64,000 nucleotides of DNA from Persicaria tinctoria (lineage: Eukaryota > Streptophyta > Magnoliopsida > Caryophyllales > Polygonaceae). The stretch lies in assembly GCA_037127255.1 (NCBI GenBank), contig JBANSL010000004.1, positions 55,158,318-55,222,317 of the forward strand, read 5' to 3'. Position numbers and translations under genes: made by a program. This document shows positions 43,441 to 55,740 of this stretch, one piece after another. The first letter of the stretch is position 1. Every line of letters starts with the position of its first letter. Below the pieces are notes generated by a model. The model was not told the origin of the DNA. It did not search any database and was given only the letters and a program-made list of their open reading frames with translations.

Positions 43441-46400
43441 ATGGCTGGTTACCGAAGGTACGAGCTCCTCGAGCAAATCTCCTCCCCGTTCTGCATCAAA
43501 GAAACCTCCATTTTTGCCCCTTGTTCAGCCTCCCCCTTTCCTTTCCCGCAGCACTGCTTTCCGCCATTGATGGATGAGGACGACCTCAGCCTCGTCTACG
43601 AGGATCTGCTCCAGATCGAGACGGCGCCGTTTCAGTCTTCGTGCAAGCGCGTCGTTCAGCGCCATTGCCCGGCGGTCAAGGACCTCTACCTCAAGAAGCT
43701 CTGCGATCGCGTGGCGGCGTTGGAGTCCAAGTTTGACCGGATGCTGAAAGTGAAGGAGCGCGAGGCGGTGGATCGGAAGTACAGCTGGACTGCTGAGATT
43801 GGGGGCCCGGTGGAGAGGAAGTATAAGTTGACGACTGAGATCAAGGGAGCTTCGGAGGAGGAGAGGAGGAAAAAGAAGGTCGGAGAGAGGAGCTACAAGT
43901 GGACGGCGGAGATCAAGGGTAAGCACGATGATAAGAAGACCTACACTTGGAAAGCTACCATTGGCGGCGGTGGTGACAAGGGAGAGAAGAGCGCCGCCTC
44001 TGAGAAGAAGAAGAAGGGGAAGAAGAAGGTAGAGGAGAAAAGATCCTATGCTACGCGCATTGTGGAGATCGAAGAGCCGTCCGATCACAGGGCTGCCATT
44101 TTGCGACAGGTTCCGTTCCATATTCTCTGATCTTGATCTGTGCCGTCTTCCGTTTTATGCATTCTTCTGTGACTACATTATTACTGCTGCTAGTTGTTTA
44201 TTGCTGTGATGTGGCCCATTTGGATGTGGTTCCTATGATTTTGTCAAATTTTGTTTGGTTTTGGACATTCTTATTGATTTTAATCGTTGATTGGGTCAAT
44301 GACTCAAATGTCATTTTCATCGTTTTATATTCTTTGACAATTTGGTATAATTGTTTTATCATATGGTATGATTGAGGCGTGAAAAGACATACGGTATGAT
44401 TGAGTAACACAAAATGATGGTGGCTTTGTGTGCGTATATCACTTAGTGAGCTGAGCATGGCATTTGCAATTTTGGATCTTGCTTCATTGGAGGTGTAGGG
44501 AGGAACACATCATTTCACTATTTCAGTGACGTATTTTATTGGGTTGGAATAGAGAGAGAATAAGAACGCCAATCTCTTTGAAGCTTAGTTGCCTGATGTT
44601 GTTGATGTTGTGTTTTGTGTGATTTGTAATTTGTTTCTGTAGTTCAAATATGTCACAGTGCGGATTATGTTGTGCTAGGGCTGCTACCCTGCAGTTTTGG
44701 TTTCATTAGCTAAAGGTTAGCAGTTAGCTTGTATAGTTAAGATCCTGGTCATTCTGACATTTAGTTATTGCTTGTTTGGTGCTCTCATGTCATGGGTTAT
44801 GTATGGTGTGCTGAATCTTGTTTTTATTTTCTTATACCGGTGGTTCGTTTCTCTTTAGAGTTGAGAAGAAGGGATGGACCATGAAGTATGCGCAGGTCAT
44901 ATACACATCTTATCAAATTAAATTCATTATGGAATGATGTAATGTTGGTGTGTAGTATGAAGGAATTCTCTTTTGCTGAATCAAATCAAGAAAGGAAGAA
45001 TTTGCAGTCTACTTACCTTTGCTTGTTCTGTACCTTCCGAGTCATTATGACCTATTTTTGCTTGTTGATTTAGTTTACTTCAATTAAACAAAAATGAAAT
45101 TGGATGAACGAGATTCTGGAGCTGGATCAAGTTGAGCTAGTTGGTTCTCATTTACGAGGATTTGTTTTATTTTAACAGTTTGTGGGAAAATCTCAGCCTT
45201 TGTTCCTTAACTAGGGCTACCAAAAATTTAAGCATTTCAATTTGTTACATCATTGCAATGTGTAATGCTGCACCTTGTGCTCATTTACATCACCTGGATT
45301 TCTCTATTTGTATAACATAATGTACGAGACTCTGAGTAGCAAACTGGATTGCTACATGAGATCAATCAATGAAAAATGTCCCTTTAGTTTTCACATATAT
45401 TGTGTCTTTGTCTCTTATGTGATACTATTTTGTCTTTCCTGTTTCCTTTTCCCATATTTATCATAAACTTTTGTCCTTCTAACTTCTCATTTGGCAAAAC
45501 TCAAGTCTTATTTTTTTTCATCATTGAGCAAATAAACTAATTCATTTTTCTTTTTTGCTTATTGCATTATCAAGGCTTTTGCTAAAAGAGTTGGATCAGG
45601 TATCCATAAGGGAAAGAAAAAGGAAATTTCCCCTCAAGATGCAGCAATGATGATTCAGATAACTTTCAGGGAATATCTTATCCGTAGATCTCGTGTACTT
45701 CGTGCCCTTCGAGACTTGGCAATTGCCAAAACAAAGTTGAAGGAGCTCAGGGCCTTATTCCATAACTTCTCATACCGCAGCCGTGTGGCCCGTGACTCTG
45801 AGGAGCGCCAAAAGTTCTCAGAAAAGATCATTGTTCTTCTTCTCACTGTTGACTCTATTGAGGTGACTTCCAACACTTATTCTCATGAGTCATGGTTATA
45901 AATCTATAGTTGAAATTGATCGAATGTCTACCACTACTCGAATAGGAGCTCACATATTAGCTTTCTCAATCAGAAATTGTATGAATAAACATGTTTTGAC
46001 TTAAAGATCAGTGAGTGAGAAAGCCCTTACTGTTTACATTGGTAATTTAGGGTTTACGAATTGCTTTGAGGCGTGAAAGATCATTATCTTTAAAGTGATA
46101 TTTGTCCCCTTTAATTGCTATTAGGGTTTAGACAAATTCACCTCCTAGGATACATCAAAGTTCTATAAGAAATCTCATACAGCAAATCTGAATTTCTTCA
46201 TATCTTCTCCTGTGAAGAAACAATTCTTTTATAGAGAAACACAATTGAAACTGCCAGATGGTTAATTCAGTTTTTACTTTTAATGGAAGTTAGTAAATCT
46301 CATCCAATAGGAAGAGATCGCAGCAATTGATCCATGACAGATTCGGACCACTGATTTCCAGAAATCAGAACCATCCCTTAAATGAAATTAGTTGTTTTAT

Positions 46401-46805
46401 TAGTCTTATTTTTAGACTTTAACCAACAGTTTATGGACTGATGATTAGAGGAATTTAACAGTCTATCTGGGAATATCACTCAAGTCTTCCTTGGATTCAG
46501 ATTATTTAATGGCAGTCTGTAGAATCACACTTGGGGCATACGGATGGGCAGTAGATGTTCTAACTTGTGGTTTTACGATGTGCCAGGGTGCTGATGTAAT
46601 GGTGAGAGCTGCAAAGAGATCAATGGTGGATGAGCTGGAAGCCATGCTCGACGTGGTGGACCCACAACCGATGGGTAAATCCCTTTCCATGAGGAGGAGG
46701 ACATTCGACATGCCTTCAGGTGATATCCAGAAAGAACTTGCTGAGGGTGTTGCTCAAGTCGTCCAGATGATCGAGGAAGACGAGGAAGAGAACGCATCTG
46801 TCTAA
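43441..46805 (+). CDS. BAG-family molecular chaperone regulator 7-like protein, three exons
   Basis: Hsp70 co-chaperone of the plant BAG family; Arabidopsis BAG7 is an ER protein of the unfolded-protein and heat responses. Exons: 43,441-44,109, 45,575-45,862 and 46,587-46,805, all phase 0, with CAG|GTTCCG, TCAAG|GCT, GAG|GTGACT and CCAG|GGT junctions, giving 391 residues. The N-terminus (MAGYRRYELLEQI) and a basic linker hold four copies of a Y-W-TAEI-G type motif (about residues 117-182), then lysine-rich runs. Residues 246-261 (AAMMIQITFREYLIRR) are a calmodulin-binding IQ motif, followed by the BAG helices (ELRALFHNFSYRSRVA, EKIIVLLLTVDSIEGADVMVRAAKRSM). The C-terminus is acidic. No frame lesion is visible. 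An intron of 1.47 kb is TE-poor. Confidence 0.9.
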
Positions 46806-47313
46806 GCGTCCTTGTCGGTGGTAAGCAAAGGAACCTCCCTTTTCCAAATAAAAAACTTTGCTTCTGTTTGTACTACTACCTTAGCTTAACTAGAGTAAGA
46901 GAGAGTGAGGCCCCAAAAAAAAAAAACCAAGGATCTGTTTGTGGTATTTATCTAAATCCTTGGGAAAACTATGGGAAGAAACTGTTGGAGGATGCGGCTA
47001 AGGCTAATGGATTGGTTCCGTTATGGTTGTTTGCTTGTACTGATGTGAGAATTTGCACTTCCTCTAAGCTTTCAGCTTGCAAGAACTCTGGAGCATTCCA
47101 TCTTTTTCCATGATTTTTCAGCTTTTCTGTTCATCTTTCTTTCCTGATTACTGGTATTTTCGTCTATTACTGTGGCATATTAACAGCGATTTCACGAGAG
47201 TTGAGGTTCATTCTTTGAACTTGTAAACATCACCGATCGAAATGGAAGTTCAATTGCAAATGCTCCTGAATATTTGAACAATGTGGCTTCACCTTATTTA
47301 TAGCCCCTAAAAC
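46806..47313 (+). other. 3' region of the BAG gene
   Basis: AATAAA at 46,847 is a possible polyadenylation signal. Beyond it, 46,920-47,113 has an open frame (SVCGIYLNPWENYGKKLLED...) with protein-like composition but no ATG context or known family. It may be part of a longer 3' UTR or a foreign gene remnant. Confidence 0.4.
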
Positions 47314-48188
47314 TAGGGGTGGGCACAAATCCCGCAAATCCCGTCCCGCATTCCGTCCCGATCCCGGTGGGATTTAGAAAAAATATTTTCAATCCCGTCC
47401 CGATCCCGTCCCGCAAAAATTACGCGGGACGGAGAGTTTGAATCCCGCAAATCCCGTCCCGTCCCGCATATATATAAAATTATATATTTAATTAAAATTA
47501 ATAAAAATATATAAGAATATATTTACATTATACCTTAACATTTATTTATACCCAAAATTTAAATTTAAAATAATAATAAAAACATTAAAAATATACGGAA
47601 ATATACAGCCTAAACTAACTTACTGTTGGCCTGGCCTTTATAAAAAAAGAAGACTTACTGCACTTAGAAGCTACTCCCTCTGTTTCAAAATAAAAGTCGC
47701 TTGACTTTTTTCACGTTTTTTAAGGAGGTAAAAACTCTATAAAATATTATTTTTTTAATCAATTTTTTTCCATAAATTGATACTTATTACTAATAAGTAT
47801 CCATTTATGAAAAAAGTTTGATTAAAAAAATAATATTTTATAAAGTTTTTAACTTATTAAAAAACGTGCAAAAAGTTAAGCGACTTTTATTTTGAAACGG
47901 AGGGTCATATTGTATTTTAATTTGCATGAATGAATTAACATTTACAGTGGATGAATTTAATTTTAAAAAAAGACTTATTGTTATTTTTGGATTGTATTTT
48001 AATCTTTTTTTTAACGAGGGACAAATCCCGTCCCGTCCCGATCCCGTCCCGTCCCGTGAGGGATAAGACCCGGCGGGATTTGAAAAAAAAATACTCAATC
48101 CCGTCCCGATCCCGTCCCGCAAAAAATACGCGGGACGGGACGTGGGATTACCCCAATCCCGTCCCGTCCCGTCCCATGCCCACCCCTA
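47314..48188. mobile_element. hAT non-autonomous element downstream of the BAG gene
   Basis: 875 bp, ends TAGGGGTGGGCACAAATCCC and the inverse of TAGGGGTGGGCATGGGACGG, with perfect 8-bp duplication CCTAAAAC (47,306-47,313, 48,189-48,196). Subterminal regions are arrays of CCCGTCCCG. A MITE is nested in the middle. Confidence 0.92.
47674..47904. mobile_element. Stowaway-like MITE nested in the hAT element
   Basis: 231 bp, ends CTCCCTCTGTTTCAAAATAA and its near-perfect inverse. TA is present on the left and TC on the right. Same family as 32,247-32,481, which is also nested in a hAT. Confidence 0.85.
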
Positions 48189-48196
48189 CCTAAAAC

Positions 48197-48380
48197 CACT
48201 TTCACTCCCCGACTTCATCTTGGGCTTTTCTTAAAAAACAACACAAGTCCAAACCCGTTGTTGACCACTGGCTGGGCGCGATTGGGAATCCCGTCCATCA
48301 TGTGATTCATGTCAATGATTCACCTGAATTTTTTTTAGGTCAAACCAGAAGACTTCCACATTCATTATCTTCATCAAAAG
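48197..48380. other. Short spacer, possible LINE 3' tail
   Basis: On the minus strand this would follow the LINE RNase H end, and it contains an A-run (48,332-48,339 complement). The LINE 3' end may lie here, but no target duplication was found. Confidence 0.3.
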
Positions 48381-48767
48381 GAGGGGTGTAATGTAAACAC
48401 GAATATCTCAAATTCGACTCGTACTCGTTTGATAAAAACTCGACTCGAGCTCGTTCATTTTCTAAACGAGCCTAGTATAAGCACATTTTTAAGCTCGGTC
48501 CAAAACTTGGCTCGTTCGAATTAAACTCGAATAGCTCGAATTTTATTGAATTTCTATTTTTTTTAATTACTGTATAATGAGCAAGTAAAACTGCATAAAG
48601 CTCGAAAAAAGTTCGGCTCGAGCTCGTTCATTTCCTAAACGAGCCAAGTATGAACACATTCTTAAGCTCGAGTCAAATTTTAGGCTCAACTCGAGCTCGA
48701 TCATATTATAATTGAACTGAATATGAACAAGCAATGTTCGGTTCGTTCAGCTCGAATAACAATCCTA
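48381..48767. mobile_element. hAT MITE, relative of 42,574-42,964
   Basis: 387 bp, with the same ACGAGCTCGAG-type blocks in the opposite orientation, ending in ACAATCCTA. The left end is diverged (GAGGGGTGTAATG). An 8-bp duplication is not clear. It adjoins or interrupts the 3' end of the LINE. Confidence 0.7.
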
Positions 48768-48799
48768 CATCCAAGCATACAATAACCGTTTTCGATAAA

Positions 48800-49674
48800 G
48801 AAACTCTAGAGAAAACAAGTAAATCTCTAACTAGCCTAGTGTTTGTCATGGCATGAGCCACCTTATTACCATCCCTTCTAATGTGGGTCCAAACTATTGA
48901 ATTAAAACTACTAGTTTTGTAATAGCATTTATAATATGCTTGAGTGTACCAATCCCATCATAGTCCCCTCCCAATTTTGTAATAAGAGCCAAATTATCAG
49001 ATTCAACATGTTAAGTAACATCAACACTTAACATAGCTCTTTCCCGCGCACACTTCAACGCTCAGATCACACCCTCGGCTTCTGCTACTTCGGCATCCTC
49101 CTTGTAATGTAAGTCAGCCCCTTTTGTCCCGCAAAGAGGAAGCCTCCATAATAATCCCGGGCCACACAACTTATGTTCAAACCATTCTCTGGTGAAAGGG
49201 ATGCGTCGCAGTTGAACTTTATGACACTCGATATCGACTTCACCCATTTATCCCCTCCTGGTGGCCTCTGCTCAGCCGGATGCCTTGCTGTATGATTTGT
49301 GCACTTCTCGAAGTCCTGCAGTTGCTCATTCACCCTCAGCACCAGTTGCCTCACCTCCACTCAGCTCACCTCAAACAGCCACTTGTTCCGAGCCTCCCAC
49401 AATACCCAGATCGCCACCGTCCATCTTTGCCTATCTTCCTGAGTATGGCTCGTGAAGACAATTATGAACAGAAGCATGATGGACATATCGCCTATCCATA
49501 CCTTCTCAAGCGACATGAAGTTCCTCTAGAATTCCCTCGATTTTGGGCATTCAAATAAAGCATGGAAACATGTCTCCTATCGGACGCATATCTCACACAA
49601 AGGATCGTCCACCATCTTTTTCCTGTATAGATTGAACTTGCAAGGGAGAATAATTTGGGCTGCTCTCCACACAA
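48800..49674 (-). pseudogene. LINE zf-RVT end and RNase H domain
   Basis: The frame 49,360-49,085 holds FNCDASLSPENGLNISC and VARDYYGGFLFAG, the first strands of an RNase H with its catalytic Asp (FNCDAS). Downstream fragments read ALKCARERAM, HVESDNLALI and WTHIRRDGNKVAHAM, the typical tail. Upstream, 49,674-49,492 is a remnant of the zinc-ribbon zf-RVT segment. Plant L1 elements use this domain to remove RNA after target-primed reverse transcription. Internal stops are present. Confidence 0.65.
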
Positions 49675-49991
49675 AGGACTTAATCTTCAGCCTCACCTTG
49701 AGCTTCTATAATGCCTTCCAGGCTCTGCCCGATGCATTGCCATTTGATTGTCCCACTATCTCTAGAGGTGTGCATCGGTCTAAAACCTAACCGAACCGAA
49801 ACCAAAAATCTCAAAATTTCAAACCGTGAACAAGTCATTTCTTGTGTGTCCCCATATCAGCCTATCTTGCATTTCAAGGTCAATCAATCTCACTTGAAGA
49901 ACCGCTTCCCACATCCCCCGGCAAAAAGCTACCTAAGCAAATCGACATTCCACCGACATGTGTCCCAATCCACAAGCTCAAGCACACACAA

Positions 49992-51660
49992 CTATGGGTC
50001 TCCTCCATATAAGTTACCTATTACCTTCTCTCTTGGTACATGTGGAAGCCATTTATCCTCCCAGACATTCACACTTGCCCCGTTGCCAATGCTCCATATG
50101 AGGCCCTCTTTCAGCACAGCTCTACTCACCATAAGGCTTCTCCAAGTGTAGCTAGGATGGTGTCCGACCCTTGCCTCCATCAAGCTCAACCTAGGGTAGT
50201 ATCTTGCTTTCAGAAGTTTTGAAACAGTGAGTCCGGCTCTTGTAGAACCTTCCAAACTTGTCGAGCCAAGATAGCCTTATTAAAGTTTTCCAAGTCTATA
50301 AATCCCATCCCTCCCTAGCTCTTTGACTTGCACATCCTCTTCCAACTCATCCAGTGGGTTTTCTTCTTTCCTTCGCTCTCACCCCACCAAAAGTTACTCA
50401 TGAGCATCTTCACCTCTCGGCACCACCGGCCCTTTTGGCCACAAGAAGCATGACATTGTGTAAGTCGGAATGGCTTGGGCTATCGACTTTATTAAAACCT
50501 CCTTGACTTCCCTTGAAAGAGACTTTTCTTTCCAACTCTTCATCTTCTTCCACACTCGCTCTTTCAGCCGATAAAAATGATTTTCTTGGACCACTATCAT
50601 TGTTGGTAATCCAAGATATTGGTCATGCTTCGGAACTTCTCGGATGTTCAGCCTCCCCTGAATCACCCTCCTCTGTTCCTCACTAACATTCTTGTTGAAA
50701 GACAGCTCTGATTTTTAGAAATCCACCTGTTGACCCAAAACTACTCCATAAGTATAGAGGATGTTCATCACTTCCGCACTTTGTTGACAGGATGCTCTCA
50801 AAAACAAGACACTATCATCAGCGAAAAACAAATGAGAAATGGAAGGCGCCGCTAGGGCGATCCTAATACCATGTAGCTTAACTTGTGTCTCTCCGAGTCT
50901 GAGTATGCCCGATAACCCCTTTCACACACAGAAGGAACAAGAAAGGTGATAGGGGATCACCTACCTTAGCCCTCTTCTTGGCATGAAAACTGATGTCGAA
51001 GATCCATCCACCAACACGGAGAAAGTAATCGTCACTATGCAGCCCATGATTTGCGAGACCCGCCATTCCTCAAACCCAAACCGTCTCATGTAGAGTTCAA
51101 GGAAACTCCACTCAACCAGATCATACGCTTTTTCCATGTCTAACTTGAGTGCCATGTAACCCTTCTTCTCCCTTCTGGTCTTCATGTAGTGGAATAGCTC
51201 AAATATCGCCAAGACATTATCGGTGATCAATCGTCCCGGAACAAAAGCGCTTTGAGACTTGGCAATGAGCTTTCCTAGCACCCTTTTCAGCCTGTTGGTC
51301 AAAACCTTCGAAACAATCTTGTATAACACGTTACATAAACTAATAGGGTGTAGGTCCTTCATTCTGCATGGATTCGTTACCTTTGGGATTAAAGTAATAA
51401 AGGTGTGGTTCAATCCCGTAGGTAGCAGCTTCCCATTTAGAATTTCTAGGACAACATTTGTAACGTCCTTCCCGGCTATATGCCAACACCTTTGGTATGA
51501 GGGCATACCATCGAGGCCCGGAGCTTTTGTGGGGTGCATAGAAAAAGGGAAGATTTTACCACTTCTGCAGTGAAGGGATATAATAGTGCATGGTTCTCCT
51601 CGGCTGATACGAGAGGCTCGATTCCTTGAGTAATCGTTGTAGGGTCAACTCTAACATCGG
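49992..51660 (-). pseudogene. LINE reverse transcriptase
   Basis: Main frame 51,539-50,961 has APGLDGMPSYQRCWH, TLIPKVTNPCRMKDLHPISL, SQSAFVPGRLITDN and LKLDMEKAYDLVEW, all RT fingers and palm motifs. GDPLSPFLFLLCVKG follows a stop. Near 50,820 the complement reads FFADDSVLF, the active-site box. Frames 50,666-50,394 (LGLPTMIVVQENHFYRLKE) and 50,255-49,992 carry the thumb and connection. At least four frame breaks. A sequence at 49,756-49,830 resembling a hAT end (GAGGTGTGCATCGG) lies nearby. Confidence 0.8.
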
Positions 51661-51678
51661 ATTTAAAAAGGTTGCAGA

Positions 51679-53059
51679 TAGAGCTGGCAAGTCGGTCGTT
51701 CGGGTCGGGTTCGGGTCAGGCTTGCTCGGGTCGGGTCAATTCGGGTAAAATTTATGGCCGGGTATTGGTCGGTCGGACATTAGTCGGGTCGGGTTCGGTT
51801 CGGGTTCGGGTCGGGTTCGGTCATAATGAATTTTAGATTGGTCGGGTTTCGGGTTAAGTCGGGTCATGCCCATTCGGGTTCGGGTCAAAGCGGGTCGGTC
51901 TCCTTCCGGTTTCGGGTCAAGAGGCGGGTCGGTCTCATTTGAGTTTCGAATCAATCAAAGTGGGTATAGCGGTATAGTTAGTTTGAGTTTTCGGTCGAAT
52001 CATATTCGACCCGTTTGGAATTTGGATAATTAGGTTGATTTTGACTCGGTTGAATACTTAAATATGTAATTTACTTAAAATAAATGATTTTAAATTGGTT
52101 GAATACTTAAATATGTAATTTACTTAAAATAAATGATTTTGACTCGGTTGAATACTTGAATATGTAATTTTGACTCGGTTGAATACACTCATTGTTATTG
52201 ACTCATCGGTTGTCGACCGATTTTCAAAAAAGTCATAATCGGAAATTCAATATTCGGCAACATCGTCCTTTTTTAAACATTTAAACCAATTGATCGGTGC
52301 TATAATTAAATCAAATTAATTGTACATTTACGTTTTAACCTTATTTTAACTAGCAAGTTGCAAATGGACTTATTTGTGGTTTGACTATATCATTGACCCA
52401 TATCATTTTCAATGTCCATTTCATTTTTAGCTTTTGGCCCATTAGTTTTTTTTCATTATTATTATTAGCTTTTGGCCCATTTAGGTATTGATGATTGTTG
52501 TTGGTTCCGAGAAGGATATTTTGTTGGGTTGTTAGTAGTTGTTGGAAGGATATGTTGTTGGGTTGCACTCTATATCATCTGCAACGATTAATGAACTTTT
52601 AGCATTTCTAACTCGTAATATGTATCGATGTTTTGATTTGATTTATGGCGGTTGACTTACTTGACTCATTGAATTATCTGCTTATCTATTGATTTTACTT
52701 GGGTTCTTATTCATGTGATAACAATTAACAAAAATAACTGGTGTTTTATATGTTAAAGTACAATCAGAAACTTGTGTTAAAAAAAAACATTTAACATTCA
52801 AGTATTAAAATGTTGATGTTAAATAACTATTTCAATTTGGGTCGGGTTGGGTCCGGTCGGGTTGAGAGTCGGGTCGGGTTCAGAGTCAGATCGGGTTTGG
52901 GTCGGGTCGAGTTTATCTATGTTCGGGTCTGTTTTGGATCGGGTCAAGTTCAGGTCGGGTTCGGGTTATGAATGACTCTAGATTTTCGGGTACCGGTCGG
53001 GTTTGGGTTCGGGTGAGTCAGGTCGGGTTTTCGGGTCGGGTCAGATTTTGCCAGCTCTA
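51679..53059. mobile_element. hAT element inside the LINE
   Basis: 1381 bp, ends TAGAGCTGGCAA and its inverse TTGCCAGCTCTA, with perfect 8-bp duplication GTTGCAGA (51,671-51,678, 53,060-53,067). Subterminal regions are long runs of GGGTCGGGTTCGGGT repeats on both sides. The middle is AT-rich without recognised coding. Confidence 0.93.
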
Positions 53060-54246
53060 GTTGCAGAAGTAATCCATTGCCACTCTAAACATAACCTCCC
53101 ATGAAGTTTCCTCCGTCTCGTCATCCCAGACAAGCCTCTGCACTCTATTTCTCCTCTTTCTCCTCGACGCTTTCTTGTGAAAGAAGGAGGTATTGCGATC
53201 ACCACAGCTGAATTCGTTTGCTATGGATCTTTGGAACCACAACATTTCCTCCTTATCCATCAACTTCTTTTCTCTCGCCTCAAGCTTCTTCCTCTCCCTA
53301 ACTAACGCTCTCGTCATGCCCTCATCGCTCATATCCTCTAGTCTTTTCCTCACTTTAGCCAGTCCCTCTCTCACATTCCCAAACCAAACTCTATCTCACT
53401 CCTTCACATCCCGTCACCTTCCCACAGATGCTCGGTTTTGCATGGTTAATTACTTCCAGGATTCATCCATCGTTTTGTATGACCTCCATGAACTCCTCCT
53501 TCGTCAGCCACATTGCCTCGAACCGAAAGGTCTCCTCCTTCTCCTATTGCTCTCCAAATCGCCCCCATTCTGCAGGCATATCTTGATAGGGATGTGGTCT
53601 GACTTGTACCACACTAAATGTCGTACCATGGCGTGAGGATACTCTTCTAAAAATCTCTCATTACCAAAAGCCATATCCAACCTCTCTTGAATAAACTCAT
53701 CCTCCTCCCTTATAGTTATCCCATGTAAACATGTTCCTTGTGAACGGAATCTCCCGGGCTCACATTGTTCTACTCCTTTTCTGAACTCAATCAATCTCCC
53801 TAATGAAGGCGTATTTCCTCCTTGCTTGTCGGTTAAGGATGTGAAAAGGTTGAAATCCCATGTGCACGTCCAGGCTAGGTGTGGATCAGCATATAACCTT
53901 CTCATAAAATTGAGGGTGTGGTGCTTATCCTTACTATCCGGCATCCTCCACTCCACCCTCTCTCCAATTCTAATTATGGCATCTACTTGGTGCTACATAT
54001 ATGAGTTTATGCTCACATTGCACCTTTCATCCCACAAAACAGAAAGTCCTCCTGCCTACCCAAACAATTCACAACAAAGATGCTATAATATCCAAGCACT
54101 GATCTCATATACTTCATCTTGTCCCTTCCACATTCAGTCTCCAATAAGAACAACACCTTCGGGGCCTCTCTACTCACCATCAAGGCATGTTTTTTAACTG
54201 CGTGAGCCTTCCCTAGTCCCCAACAGTTATAGCTTATGCAACTCAT
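53060..54246 (-). pseudogene. LINE AP-type endonuclease and linker
   Basis: 54,246-54,013 encodes the endonuclease start (MSCISYNCWGLGKAHAV, LFLLETECGRDK). 53,956-53,504 continues with WTCTWDFNLF (usual GDFN has become WDFN), KQGGNTPSLGRL, ERLDMAFGNERF and YKSDHIPI, the metal-binding and catalytic segments in order. 53,374-53,057 is the charged linker before RT (WFQRSIANEFSCGDRNTSFFH). This enzyme nicks target DNA in the LINE cycle. Frameshifts separate the three parts. Confidence 0.78.
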
Positions 54247-55553
54247 TGCTCCTGGCGGGGGACCACATCCCCGATCGGTTCTATGTGACTGGTACTACCC
54301 TCATCCACTTTCCTTCTCTTATCTCTCTCATTTCGGTTCATCTCAGTACTTTCAGAATCGTCTACTATCATCTTGTTCCCTCTTATCCCTTTCCCTCTTT
54401 TCTTTTTGATCCACTCACCACCAGTACCTTTTCTCTCATAGTAGCTTTGAATGCTTCCCTTACTGCTCTCTTCCAACTCCCCTTTTTTCTTTCCATTCTT
54501 GTTTTTTTCTATATCCTTTTGTCTTACTCTCTCCCTCTCTATCTCTCCCATCCACGTTTTCCTCACCATGTTCCTTTCCTTTGTCTTTTTCTTTCAAAGA
54601 AACCTGTCATACCCCCCTTAAGACATCATTCCCCTCTCCAGACAACTCTCTCTCTTCCCCATCCTCACTTGCCGCCCTTTCCTTCATATCTTCTAGGATT
54701 TCTATTAAAGTTTTCCTTACCCTCCCCTGCACTGTCTCAAATACTCCCTCGTCATGTTTGTATCCTCTCATTTTTTTCGAGCACCCTCCTTTCCTCTTCC
54801 CTTTCAGATCTACTACATTCCTTTACTCTTATTAAGGATGCTCTCAACCAGTCCCCATACTCTTCTTTAAATTTTTCATCCTCCCCTTTATCACACTAAA
54901 TCTCAGTATGCCCTATCTTTCCACAAGTGTAACGAAAATTGGACACGCGTTCATACCTTATGTCCACCCATATTTTCTTCCCTACAATGGAGATCATCAT
55001 ACCTCTTCTAAGTGGATTCAGCAAATCAATCATTACTTTCATCCTCATGAATCGACTACATGATAGGAGTTCTATTTCATCCATCTTTATAATTCCTCCA
55101 AAAGCTTGCCCTAGCTTTTCTACCATTGATTTCATGTATATAGCTAGTGGGAGGTCCTAGATGCGAATCCAGAACGCACATTTGGTGAAGCTTATGGAGA
55201 AGAATTGATCCAGCCCTGGCTCCTTAATTTAGAACTAGCAGTGACTTATCGAAAGACCACGACCCTCATTTAAGCACCTTTTCTTTATCCTCTTATGCGC
55301 TAAACTGAAAACTAAACAAATTCTCTTTAATCTCTCTAAAGATGAAACCATGGTATGTCCTCCAAGCACCCTTCATCGTGGACTTTAACGTATGTGCATT
55401 CGAATCCCTATTCGAAAGCATTGTCCCGATCAACGACATCTTAGCCTGCATCGATGTGTCCCCTCTAATCGCCTCATCTCCATCCAACACCCTCGTCTCT
55501 TCATCTGTTGGATGAATTCCTTTTCCCTTGCTTCTCATCTCCCTTAGACCCAA
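54243..55553 (-). pseudogene. LINE ORF1-like protein (DUF4283 and zinc knuckle)
   Basis: 55,553-55,293 matches the start of plant LINE ORF1 with DUF4283 features (SLIGTMLSNRDSNAHTLKS, AWRTYHGFIFREIKENLF). 55,135-54,896 has LLNPLRRGMMISIVGKK, YERVSNFRYTCGKIGH, where the zinc knuckle has FRYTCGKIGH in place of a full C-x2-C pair. 54,569-54,243 is a Lys/Arg/Glu-rich tail. It would bind LINE RNA. Broken by frameshifts. Confidence 0.65.
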
Positions 55554-55740
55554 TCAGAATCACCCCACCCCTGCAACCCAATTGAATCCGATGTCTTCAT
55601 GTAACCTGCACACGGTGAATCTCGCACAGTATCGGCGAGGAGTACCTAGCTCTCACATCCCTAAACCAGAGAGAGGATAGACGAAACGGAGATAACCAGG
55701 AAGTCACCGCCGACAATCGCCTAAAGCCTTAGGAATTTAT

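Larger units (their letters stand above)
48768..55740 (-). mobile_element. L1-type LINE, near full length, interrupted by a hAT
   Basis: On the minus strand the order is ORF1-like (55,553-54,243), endonuclease (54,246-53,504), a long linker, the hAT insertion (51,679-53,059), reverse transcriptase (51,660-50,390), zf-RVT (about 49,700) and RNase H (49,360-48,800). Frames are broken at many points. The high-coordinate boundary near 55,740 and the 3' end are estimates; no target duplication was identified. Confidence 0.8.

Noticed and set aside
43525..44121. Minus-strand ORF of 198 codons
   Set aside because: Antisense to BAG7-like exon 1, whose splicing and protein motifs are clear; the reading is a shadow.
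54246..54899. Plus-strand ORF of 217 codons
   Set aside because: Leu/Ser/Pro-rich reading antisense to the Lys/Glu-rich LINE ORF1 tail; composition is explained by the opposite strand.
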